From JBECKQ01 sp040235375 (GTDB taxonomy: Bacteria > Planctomycetota > Phycisphaerae > UBA1845): a stretch of 9,147 nucleotides of DNA. This document shows positions 1-6,063 of the stretch, piece after piece. The notes under the pieces are model-generated. The model was given only the letters and a program-made list of their open reading frames with translations, was not told the origin of the DNA and made no database searches. A program made the position numbers and the translations under genes. The DNA lies in the NCBI GenBank assembly GCA_040235375.1, contig JBECKQ010000372.1, positions 1 through 9,147 of the forward strand, written 5' to 3'. Each line of letters opens with the position of its first letter. The stretch's first letter is position 1.

Positions 1-49
1 CGTCGACGCGCTGGGGATCGAGGACCCCGCGACCGGATTCCAACGGTGG

Positions 50-76
50 GGGCACACTTTCGTCGAATGTGTGCCC
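50..76. repeat. Inverted repeat (hairpin) near left edge
   Basis: The arms gggcacac (50-57) and gtgtgccc (69-76) are perfect reverse complements of 8 bp. Inside them, after a T-T mismatch, ttc (59-61) pairs with gaa (65-67) around a 3-base loop. No T-run follows on either strand, so this is a poor intrinsic terminator. It is the first of several palindromes between 50 and 119: cttgcaag at 81-88, and the overlapping alternatives 89-94/104-109 and 98-103/108-113. The stretch 1-195 holds no gene I recognise. A frame open from base 2 to 388 runs through the tRNA remnant and has no recognisable protein character. What the palindromes do is unknown; the end of an integrated element is one possibility. 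Confidence 0.5.
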
Positions 77-195
77 GTCGCTTGCAAGAAGTTGACTGGA
101 CAACAACTTGTCCCCAAAAGTGTATCAGAGGCAATCGGCGTTCTACGTGTCCGTGCGGGATGTGTGTCGGCTTCGTGTCGCGACTGTGCGCGCAT

Positions 196-244
196 TGCGG
201 AATTTGTAAACCGCAGGTTGTCGGTTCGAGTCCGACCGGTGGCT
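196..244 (+). pseudogene. tRNA-Thr(UGU) 3' half remnant, candidate attachment-site scar
   Basis: Reading back from the 3' end shows a normal tRNA half. The discriminator T is at 244 and the acceptor strand cggtggc at 237-243. The T stem is gtcgg (220-224) with ccgac (232-236), around the classical loop ttcgagt. The five-base variable loop is aggtt (215-219), the 3' anticodon strand accgc (210-214), and the anticodon loop tttgtaa (203-209), which places TGT (Thr) at the anticodon. Upstream the match fails: the expected 5' stem partner gcggt is replaced by gcggaa, no D arm is visible, and no gccaccg acceptor partner lies at the right distance (about 165-175). No CCA is encoded. Fragments running from anticodon loop to 3' end are the usual crossover footprint of tyrosine-recombinase elements that insert in tRNA genes. 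By that logic the element lies to the left and the native chromosome to the right. A decayed tRNA duplication is the alternative. Confidence 0.7.
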
Positions 245-368
245 GTTCGGGATTCGGCAATATCAGAGGACGAAACGACGCCGATGTCGCCCTCCGAGGG
301 CTCAACCGCGCGAGCACTGCGGGCGAATTTAAGTGACCGCGGCGCGCCATCCGTGCGCGTGCGGCGGC

Positions 369-1208
369 CTAACCCATATGCGGTGTGAAGGCCAGCAGCA
401 GCACGCGGACGCCCACAAACCCCAGGGCAACGGCCAGCAGGCGGACGATCCAGGCGCCGCGAAGGCGGTTCGACAATTCGGCGCCGAGCTGCGCGCCGAC
501 CACCACGCCGATCGCCAGGAAAATCGTACGCCAGTAACCCTGGCTGAAGTCGCCCGTCCAGACGTGTACGATCGTTCCGGCCAGGGCGATGCCCGTCAGG
601 ATCATGTGCGACGTGGCCGTCGCGATGTGTACCGGGAAGCGGAGCACGCGGACAAGCAGCGGCACGTGGATGATGCCACCGCCGATGCCCAGCAGGCCGG
701 ATACGTAGCCGACGCCGCCGCTCAGGACTATGCCCAGCCTGGTGCGCGGGCGAAAGCCGGAGGCCTTCGCGGCGGCGACGGTCGTGCCGTTCGCGCCGTC
801 GGCATCCGCCGAGGGGGCGGTCGTTTCATCGGCGTCGGCGTGAGGCTGGAGCAGCAGATAGACCGCGGCGGCGAGCATCAAGACGCCGAGCACGAGGTCG
901 AACGTACGCCGCGGAATGCTGGCAGTCGTAAGCGCGCCGAATACGGCGCCGGGAATCGTCGCCAGCGAGAAAAGGAACGCGGAGCGATAATCAATGCGGC
1001 CCATCCGGCCGTACGCCAACGAGCCGGAACCGGCGTTGAAGAACACGACGGCCAGCGAGATGCTGGTGATAATGACCGGACTGTCGTGCGGATAGAGCAG
1101 AAGCAGCAGCGGAACAAGCAAGAAACCCCCGCCGACCCCGATTAGCGTGCCAAACAGGCCGAGGGCGGCGCCCACGGGTACGAGCCACCAGTAGTGAAGA
1201 ACGCCCAT
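369..1208 (-). CDS. TauE/SafE family sulfite exporter-like membrane protein
   Basis: The 279-residue product is very hydrophobic and has the two-fold repeat of the TauE/SafE (former DUF81) family. Each half starts with a glycine-rich helix motif: GLFGTLIGVGGGFLLVPLL at about 17-35 and GYVSGLLGIGGGIIHVPLL at about 167-185. About seven to eight membrane segments can be drawn, and an Ala/Asp-rich hydrophilic linker (about 121-157) joins the halves. Members are inner-membrane permeases that export sulfite, sulfoacetate or other organosulfur or carboxylate anions; the substrate cannot be read from sequence. The length is normal for the family. The ATG at 1208 has no strong Shine-Dalgarno, but the first GxGGG motif follows closely, so a much later start is unlikely. 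It is the last of four minus-strand genes, but a terminator in the preceding 357-base gap suggests its own promoter. A sulfotransferase lies about 7 kb away; a functional link is speculative. Confidence 0.88.
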   Translation of the reverse strand: MGVLHYWWLVPVGAALGLFGTLIGVGGGFLLVPLLLLLYPHDSPVIITSISLAVVFFNAGSGSLAYGRMGRIDYRSAFLFSLATIPGAVFGALTTASIPRRTFDLVLGVLMLAAAVYLLLQPHADADETTAPSADADGANGTTVAAAKASGFRPRTRLGIVLSGGVGYVSGLLGIGGGIIHVPLLVRVLRFPVHIATATSHMILTGIALAGTIVHVWTGDFSQGYWRTIFLAIGVVVGAQLGAELSNRLRGAWIVRLLAVALGFVGVRVLLLAFTPHMG

Positions 1209-1467
1209 GCAGCACTCTATCCGGCAGGTCCCGATACATCGAGCGACGAGATGACACAGTAGCGGATTCCACGCGAGGCTGCACGGTCGGCTTCAACGGC
1301 CCAAAGCCGTCGTCGCACAGGCCTTGAGGGCACATATCATCATGACGTGCATTCTACTCGGCGAACCGACGTGCCCCGCGGCGCCGAACTCACACGCGAC
1401 CCAGGGCATGCCGTAAACGATCGAGCTTCCGTCGTGCGATGGTTACGGCCCCGTTTGACGAGTCGCG

Positions 1468-1512
1468 AATAAGACAACGCGCGACGGAACGAATCCCTTG
1501 TTCCGCCGCGCG
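1468..1512 (-). terminator. Intrinsic terminator downstream of the sigma factor gene
   Basis: On the minus strand the arm 1512-1500 (cgcgcg, one mismatch, cggaac) pairs with 1490-1478 (gttccg, mismatch, cgcgcg): 6 bp, an A-C mismatch, 6 bp, and a 9-base loop. The next ten bases on the minus strand are ttgtcttatt, a T-rich tail. It begins 53 bases after the sigma factor stop codon, so it fits as that gene's rho-independent terminator. The rest of the 357-base gap 1209-1565 shows no gene, RNA or convincing promoter to me. Confidence 0.65.
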
Positions 1513-1565
1513 CTGTGTTGAGGAGACTCAAGTGAGTTTCCGAAGGCTCTCGTCGAACCGCCTGG

Positions 1566-2381
1566 TCAGCCGACCAGTTCCTCGGCCAGATCCAGGCCGA
1601 ACCGTTGCCGGAGCCGCCCGAGGATATCCTTGTGAATCTGGCTCACGCGGGATTCCGACAGGTCGAGCACTGCGCCGATCTCGGCCATCGTCAGCTCTTC
1701 ATAGTAGTACAGCACAACCACCATCCGCTCCTCGCGGGTCAGTCCCTTGGTGATGTAGCTGACCAGCATTTCGCGTGAGATTGTGGCTGCGGGGTTTTCG
1801 GCCTTCATGTCGCCAATCTCCCAGGGACGGTTGATACCGTCACCGCGACCATTGCCGTCGGAATCCAACGTGCTGAAGGGCACCGCCCGACCCATGTGCG
1901 ATATCCGCGAGAGCCGCTCGTAACGCTGCGGCGCCAGATTCATACGTTCGGCGATCTCTTCCGGGGTCGGCGGACCGCCGATCTCACTGTTGAGAATGTC
2001 AGCCACCCGGCTGCGCTGTTTCTCGAAGGTGCGAATCGTCCGACTCTGTGAGTCGAGGCTGCGAAGCCAGTCGAGAACCGCGCCCGAAATCCGCTGCTGG
2101 CAGAAGGTCTCGAACCTGGTGTTGTGCGACGGGTCAAAACCCTCGACGGCTTGAATCAGGCCTTCGAACGCCGCACTCCGAACCTCGTCCTCGGTTACCT
2201 GGTTGGGCAGCCTGCGGGAAATGCGGCCGGCGTGCGCGTCCACCAGCGACGCGTAGTGCATGACAAGGTTGTTTCGGGTGGCCACGCTCCGTGCTGCAAA
2301 GTACCTATTCCACAATCTGTCCACGCCATCGCCTGCAGGCTTTCTTCGCGCCGTTTTCCTCAACTCCGGACTCCTTGGCAT
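1566..2381 (-). CDS. FliA/WhiG-family alternative RNA polymerase sigma factor (sigma-28 type)
   Basis: The product, 271 residues from the chosen start, has the domain order of group 3 sigma-70 factors. A short N-terminal arm ends in LWNRYFAAR. Region 2 (about 45-117) contains EGLIQAVEGFDP, the core- and -10-recognition helices, and QRISGAVLDWLRSLD. Region 3 is about 120-190. Region 4 (about 213-262) has the helix-turn-helix LTMAEIGAVLDLSESRVSQIH. The pattern QRI-GA-LD-LRS is typical of FliA, SigD and WhiG, which direct transcription of flagellar, chemotaxis or developmental genes. Whether it serves motility here is unknown, as no flagellar gene is in view. The usual DWVPR-like end of region 2.4 reads DSQSR. 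The frame is open to an ATG at 2468, but the 29 extra residues look non-coding and that ATG's purine stretch is too close. The ATG at 2381 gives a family-like N terminus, though its Shine-Dalgarno is weak. A 6-bp hairpin (1562-1577) spans the stop codon. Confidence 0.88.
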   Translation of the reverse strand: MPRSPELRKTARRKPAGDGVDRLWNRYFAARSVATRNNLVMHYASLVDAHAGRISRRLPNQVTEDEVRSAAFEGLIQAVEGFDPSHNTRFETFCQQRISGAVLDWLRSLDSQSRTIRTFEKQRSRVADILNSEIGGPPTPEEIAERMNLAPQRYERLSRISHMGRAVPFSTLDSDGNGRGDGINRPWEIGDMKAENPAATISREMLVSYITKGLTREERMVVVLYYYEELTMAEIGAVLDLSESRVSQIHKDILGRLRQRFGLDLAEELVG

Positions 2382-2809
2382 GCTGCACCAGGTCAGCTTG
2401 GGTTGAACGTCTCTTGCTCCCGACCGTCCATCGCCCAGGCGCGCACCGCCGCTGTGTGCCGCCCGCATCCCTCTTCGAAGGTGCGAGAAGGTAAGCCGCT
2501 GGGTTTTGGCAGTCCCTCAGTGAGTGCTGGGTATGGTCTGGCCGCAGGCCCGACGTGTGCGTGGGTTGAGTTATCCCGATGAAGCCTTGCGAACGAAGAC
2601 TAACCCATATCGCCTGAATCGGCTATGGGTAATCGTCCTTACGGTGGTGTAAGGCGGTGGATCAGTTCACGAACTCCACAACGCAAAGGGGTATGGGAAG
2701 GTGATGCCCCAATGGGCAGGGGCACTGGGCAGAATACCGCATCTTAACAGGCTGCGATCAGAAAAGGCCGGGGCTGACGTCCGGATAGCCGGCGACCCTG
2801 GGGAATCCG
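2382..2809. other. Intergenic stretch between ymdB and the sigma gene, with tandem hairpins
   Basis: No credible gene lies in these 428 bases. Two hairpins stand side by side. The first has acccata (2603-2609) pairing with tatgggt (2624-2630) and an inner gcc/ggc stem. The second has ccttac (2637-2642) pairing with gtaagg (2649-2654). A third, tgcccc/ggggca, lies at 2705-2724. If the sigma gene is transcribed from a promoter in this gap or by read-through from ymdB, the first two hairpins are in its 5' leader, about 220 bases before its ATG. I matched them to no known riboswitch or regulatory RNA, and I see no clear promoter. Confidence 0.4.
2761..2793 (-). terminator. Possible weak terminator after ymdB
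   Basis: On the minus strand gccgg (2793-2789) can pair with ccggc (2771-2767) around a 17-base loop, and ccttttct follows, including four Ts at 2765-2762. It begins 17 bases after the ymdB stop codon, the right place for an operon end. The stem is short and the loop long, so this is a moderate candidate only. Confidence 0.35.
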
Positions 2810-3616
2810 CTAAGAACGGCCGTCGTCGTGATACCGCGCGGCCACGCGCTCGATCGACACGCACTGACCATTGTCGCAGTTGATTTCCCCAATCACACCG
2901 CTCAGTCGTATGTCGCCGTCAGCGACTTCGAACCGCGTCGGCACGCCGGTGACCAGTGCCTGCAGGACCTGCTCCTTGCGACGGCCAAGCACGGAGTCGT
3001 ACGGGCCAGTCATGCCCAGGTCGGTGATGTAACCGGTCCCGTTGGGCAGAATCCGCTCGTCCGCGGTAGCCACGTGGGTATGGGTGCCGACGAGAAGGCT
3101 CACCCGCCCATCCAAGAACCAGCCCATCGCGATTTTCTCGCTGGTCGCCTCGGCGTGGAAATCCACGATAACCGCCTTCACCTCCTTGGGAATTCGGCCG
3201 AGGACCCGGTCGGCGGCCCGAAACGGGCAGTCCGTCGGCGTCTTCATGTAGAGCCTGCCCAGGAGCGAAAACAGCGCCACGGGCGCCCCGTTGGCCGTTT
3301 CAAAAACGACGAACTCCTTACCAGGGGCCGTCGGTGGCAGGTTGGCCGGGCGCACAACCCGCTCGGAGGTTTCGAGGACGGAGATAATCTCCTTGCGGCG
3401 GTAGATGTGGTCGCCGAGCGTGATCAGATTGACGCCGGCCTTCAGAAGCTTGTCGTACAGGCCCCCCGTGATGCCGGAGCCGGACGCGATGTTCTCGGCG
3501 TTCACAATCGCGCAGTCGATATCATACGTCCGGGTCAACTCCGGCAGGAGGGCAGCCAGCGCTCGCCTGCCCGGCGAGCCGACGATGTCTCCGACACAAA
3601 GCACCTTCAGACGCAT
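2810..3616 (-). CDS. ymdB: YmdB-type metallophosphoesterase (TIGR00282 family)
   Basis: The 268-residue product matches the YmdB/TIGR00282 family along its length. B. subtilis YmdB is a dimetal phosphodiesterase active on 2',3'-cyclic nucleotides and affects biofilm and motility decisions. Visible ligand motifs are GDIVGSPGR (D10), NAEN (E41, N42), GDH (D69, H70), DFHAEATSE (H154) and GTHTHV (H179, H181). The third differs from the usual GNH motif: the metal-binding Asn is Asp here. The signature ITDLGMTGPYDSVLG (197-211) is also typical. The start is set at the ATG at 3616 because MRLKVLCVGDIVGSPGR lines up with the family N terminus. The frame extends to a GTG at 3652, three bases after the rny stop codon, which would add 12 residues and couple translation. 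Neither start has a good Shine-Dalgarno. Adjacency to rny is conserved in Firmicutes and implies one transcript. Confidence 0.93.
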   Translation of the reverse strand: MRLKVLCVGDIVGSPGRRALAALLPELTRTYDIDCAIVNAENIASGSGITGGLYDKLLKAGVNLITLGDHIYRRKEIISVLETSERVVRPANLPPTAPGKEFVVFETANGAPVALFSLLGRLYMKTPTDCPFRAADRVLGRIPKEVKAVIVDFHAEATSEKIAMGWFLDGRVSLLVGTHTHVATADERILPNGTGYITDLGMTGPYDSVLGRRKEQVLQALVTGVPTRFEVADGDIRLSGVIGEINCDNGQCVSIERVAARYHDDGRS

Positions 3617-3655
3617 GGCAAAAACCGGGCTCGATGCTTCCGCAAGTGTCACGCC

Positions 3656-5236
3656 CTAATGGGCTACGCCGACTGCACGAACCTCCCGCAGCACGGTCAC
3701 CTTGACTTCGCCCGGGTAGGTCATCTCTTGCTCGATGGACTTGGCGATCTCGTGCGCAATCTTGACCGCATGGGAATCGTCGACTCGGTTGGGATCAACG
3801 ATCACCCGGACTTCGCGACCAGCCTGGATGGCGAACGCCTGTTTCACGCCGTTCTGATTCATGGCGAGTTGCTCGAGGTCCTCGAGCCGCTTGATGTAGC
3901 GTTCGAGCGACTCGCGGCGACCGCCGGGGCGCGATGCGCTGATCGCATCCGCAGCCGCCACGAGCGGCGTGTAGGGGCTGGTCGCTTCCACGTCGCCATG
4001 GTGAGCCAGGATCGCGTTGAGCACTTCGGCACGCTCGTTGAACCGTTTGCAGACATCGAAGCCGATCTGGGGATGGCCGCCCTCCACGTCGTGATCGACG
4101 GCCTTGCCGATGTCGTGCAGGAGTCCGCACCGGCGGGCCAGCTTGCCGTCGAGACCGAGCTCGTCGGCCATCACCTGGCACAGGTAGGCCACCTCAATGC
4201 TGTGCCGCAGCACGTTCTGCCCGTAGCTCGTGCGGAAGTGGAGCCGGCCAAGCAGTTCGACCTGGCGCCGGTGGAGCCCGCCGACGTTGGCCTCGACGCC
4301 GGCGGCCTTGCCCGCCTCGAGGATCTCCTTCGTCAGGTCCTTCTTGATCTCCCCCACCACTTCCTCGATCCGGCCAGGATGAATCCGGCCGTCCTGGATC
4401 AGCCGCTCGAGTGATCGCCTCGCCACCTCCCGGCGGACAGGATCGAACGCGCTGACCACCACGACCCCCGGCGTGTCATCGACGATCACGTCAACGCCCG
4501 TCGCCTTTTCAAAAGCGCGGATGTTGCGGCCCTCGCGCCCGATGACGCGGCCTTTCATCTCATCCGACGGGATATCCACCGTGGAGACGGTGCTGGTGGA
4601 GGTGTGATCGGCCGCATAGCGCTGGATCGCGGTGATCATGATCTCCCGGGCCTTGTCCTCGGCATCCTCCTTGGCTTCGGACAGCCGCTTTTCAATGAGA
4701 CGGGCGGCGTCCTTCTCGACTTCGTCCTCGATGCTCGCGAGAAGCCGCCTGGTCGCCTCCTCCTTCGACAGGCCACTGATCTTCATCAACTCGGCTCGCT
4801 GCTGGGCGACGACGCGCTCCAGCTCCGCCTCCTGCTGCTCGACGACGGCCTCCCGCTCGGCCAGCCGGCCCTCGGAGGCCTCGATGTTGCGTTCCTTGAT
4901 GGTCAGGGTGTCGAGCTTCTGATCAATTGCGTCCTCCCGCTTGGTGAGGCGCCGTTCGATCTCCTTTTGTTCGGCACGGGTCTGGGCGGTTTCTTTTGCG
5001 AATTGCTCCTGTTTGGCCAGGTACTCGGCCTTGGCCTCCACTTGGGCGCTCTTGACAATCCCGTCGGCTTCGCGGCGCGCTGCTTCGGTGATTTCAGCCG
5101 CGTCGCGCGTGGCGGATGACCGGGTGATTCTGGCACGCAGAACGATCACGATAATCGCGACGCCCGCGCCGACCACCAATCCCGCCAATACCCAGCCGGC
5201 GGTCACAGCCCCCTGGGCGATGACTACGGCATGCAT
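3656..5236 (-). CDS. rny: Ribonuclease Y
   Basis: RNase Y is the membrane-anchored endoribonuclease that starts mRNA decay and processing in many bacteria lacking or supplementing RNase E. The 526-residue product is close to the usual length of about 520 and has the full domain order. A single N-terminal membrane helix (about 10-33) is followed by a long charged coiled coil (about 40-205). The KH RNA-binding domain (about 208-270) has [15 protein letters not shown] at 229-243. The HD phosphohydrolase domain has RHSIEVA (H345), [12 protein letters not shown] (H374, D375), AHHGD (H412, H413) and D430, followed by the conserved C-terminal domain ending in [16 protein letters not shown]. All expected metal-binding residues are present. 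The ATG at 5236 is preceded by an AGAAAGGA Shine-Dalgarno (5248-5255), 11 bases away. The stop codon is only 39 bases from the ymdB ATG, so the two form an operon. A long structured leader and a strong promoter lie upstream. Confidence 0.98.
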   Translation of the reverse strand: MHAVVIAQGAVTAGWVLAGLVVGAGVAIIVIVLRARITRSSATRDAAEITEAARREADGIVKSAQVEAKAEYLAKQEQFAKETAQTRAEQKEIERRLTKREDAIDQKLDTLTIKERNIEASEGRLAEREAVVEQQEAELERVVAQQRAELMKISGLSKEEATRRLLASIEDEVEKDAARLIEKRLSEAKEDAEDKAREIMITAIQRYAADHTSTSTVSTVDIPSDEMKGRVIGREGRNIRAFEKATGVDVIVDDTPGVVVVSAFDPVRREVARRSLERLIQDGRIHPGRIEEVVGEIKKDLTKEILEAGKAAGVEANVGGLHRRQVELLGRLHFRTSYGQNVLRHSIEVAYLCQVMADELGLDGKLARRCGLLHDIGKAVDHDVEGGHPQIGFDVCKRFNERAEVLNAILAHHGDVEATSPYTPLVAAADAISASRPGGRRESLERYIKRLEDLEQLAMNQNGVKQAFAIQAGREVRVIVDPNRVDDSHAVKIAHEIAKSIEQEMTYPGEVKVTVLREVRAVGVAH

Positions 5237-5287
5237 CGGTGTGCTTTCCTTTCTTCTGCTGGCAACGGCACTGCAATCGCGTCCGGC

Positions 5288-5317
5288 CGCTCGTGCCGGG
5301 TCGATGCGGCACGAGTG
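5288..5317. repeat. Perfect hairpin in the rny leader
   Basis: ctcgtgccg (5290-5298) and cggcacgag (5307-5315) are exact reverse complements of 9 bp around an 8-base loop; a G-T and a C-G pair extend the stem to 11. It ends about 50 bases before the rny start codon on the minus strand. No T-run follows, so it is unlikely to terminate transcription. A structural or regulatory role in the rny mRNA leader is a guess. Confidence 0.5.
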
Positions 5318-5366
5318 ATGGCGCGCAACAACGCCCGCTGCAAATGCCAGTCTTACACGCGATGTG

Positions 5367-5393
5367 CTGAACCCGCTGGAATCAGCGGGTCAG
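5367..5393. repeat. GC-rich hairpin in the rny leader
   Basis: acccgctg (5371-5378) and cagcgggt (5383-5390) pair perfectly over 8 bp around a GAAT loop (ATTC on the minus strand). After a single bulged base at 5370, ctg (5367-5369) pairs with cag (5391-5393). It lies about 130 bases before the rny start. No T tail is seen on the minus strand. Confidence 0.5.
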
Positions 5394-5855
5394 GCGGGAT
5401 GCAAGGGGATCTTCGGCCCCCAAACGGGGCGATCGGGCACTTCTTGGATCGTGTGCATCGGGGGGAAGGGGCCGCGCCCGACCCCGTGGGGCCGAGCCCG
5501 GGAGATAGAACTCCCCAAACAGCAGGACGGGTATTCTGCGGAATCCGCCCGCTGTTGGACACACGTCAGCCGGTTTGTCACCGTCACTATGGACTCGCGA
5601 GAACCGCAACCTCGAGACAGGCAGCAGGGCAAGAGAAGAAGATCGAGGAACGGTCGTGCCGTTGCGAATTCGAAGACCAAGCTCCCACAGCCACGTGGTA
5701 AGACTTCCTAGTCCTTCGTCGCTCCCGACGCGCGCACCGACAAGCCAGCACATTGCAAGCCAAAGCGTGTGCGTGAAACGTGCGAAATGGCTCATAAGTG
5801 ACGTTAGCTCCGTTTTCACAAAGCCTTGCGCCAAGAGAGACTTCTCGGCTGCGCG

Positions 5856-5883
5856 AGTATACGCCGCGTTACACGGCTGTCAA
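5856..5883 (-). promoter_or_regulatory. Near-consensus sigma-70 promoter directed towards rny
   Basis: On the minus strand the -35 box TTGACA (5883-5878) is a perfect match. A 16-base spacer follows, then the -10 box TATACT (5861-5856), which differs from consensus at one position. Transcription would begin near 5849 and run towards rny, 613 bases away. In such GC-rich DNA a chance match this good is unlikely. It is the best promoter I could find in the window. Confidence 0.7.
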
Positions 5884-5996
5884 GTGAATTAAGCCGGCGG
5901 CTCGACGCGGCGATCCCGCCACCGACAACGCTTCCGCCCCTCAGGCACTGCCGGCCTGTTCCGCGGGATTGATCGCGACCGCCCATTCATCTACCC

Positions 5997-6032
5997 TTGG
6001 CTTCTGCCCGCCGCGACGGCGGGAGAAGCCAA
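5997..6032. repeat. Very stable 16-bp hairpin upstream of pepT
   Basis: ttggcttct (5997-6005) pairs with agaagccaa (6024-6032), one G bulges at 6006, and cccgccg (6007-6013) pairs with cggcggg (6017-6023) around the loop cga. It sits 20 bases before the pepT Shine-Dalgarno GGAGG (6053-6057). The sequence after it on the plus strand, tccgtcacttt, is not a convincing terminator tail. It could be a leader structure of the pepT mRNA, a palindromic repeat-element copy, or part of a bidirectional terminator. No second copy was noticed in the window. Confidence 0.6.
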
Positions 6033-6063
6033 TCCGTCACTTTCATCCGGATGGAGGCGCGCA

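Larger units (their letters stand above)
5237..5849 (-). other. Long structured leader of rny, or a separate small RNA gene
   Basis: If transcription starts at the promoter at 5856-5883, about 610 bases precede the rny start codon. No open frame here looks like protein. The only long minus-strand one starts with TTG at 5834, runs to 5382, has mixed third-position usage and shows no domain. The DNA is rich in inverted repeats. Counted towards rny they are: 5518-5556 (aacagc/gctgtt with inner ggg/ccc and attc/gaat), 5416-5430 (gcccc/ggggc), 5367-5393 (11 bp with one bulge) and 5288-5317 (11 bp). I looked for the hallmarks of tmRNA, RNase P RNA and SRP RNA and saw none. A 6S-like RNA cannot be excluded. 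No T-rich terminator separates the region from rny, which favours a leader over an independent RNA. Confidence 0.45.

Noticed and set aside
50..119. Integron attC site
   Set aside because: The palindromes suggested it, but no matching pair of RYYYAAC and GTTRRRY core boxes with the right spacing is present.
289..301. Terminator after the TauE/SafE gene (gccct/agggc hairpin)
   Set aside because: The stem has only 5 bp and no T-rich tail follows on the minus strand.
46..388. Open frames of 96 and 105 codons across the left edge
   Set aside because: Both translate straight through the tRNA remnant and show no protein-like pattern. The longer one also runs over the end of the TauE/SafE gene.
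333..1145. 270-codon plus-strand frame
   Set aside because: It is antisense to the TauE/SafE membrane protein, which has clear repeated motifs; the translation is Gln/Arg/Asp-rich with no domain.
2828..4414. 528-residue open frame on the plus strand
   Set aside because: It lies antisense to ymdB and rny, both of which are unmistakable. Its His/Asp/Arg-rich translation has no domain and is a by-product of high GC content.
5382..5834. 150-codon minus-strand frame just after the promoter at 5856-5883
   Set aside because: It starts with TTG without a Shine-Dalgarno, has mixed third-position usage unlike the neighbouring genes, and no recognisable domain. A transcribed leader explains it better.
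5237..5849. tmRNA, RNase P RNA or SRP RNA in the rny leader
   Set aside because: None of the signature motifs could be found on either strand: no tag-peptide frame with a tRNA-like end, no GAGGAAAGTCC core, no GGAAGCAGC loop.
5231..5892. Plus-strand open frames between rny and pepT (for example 5231-5701, 5364-5711, 5575-5892)
   Set aside because: They overlap one another, lack ribosome binding sites and show low-complexity Arg/Pro/Ser-rich translations. They look like non-coding DNA.
5969..5997. Promoter for pepT (TTGATC, 17 bases, TACCCT)
   Set aside because: Only 4 of 6 and 3 of 6 matches, and the start would fall inside the 5997-6032 hairpin. Not better than chance.
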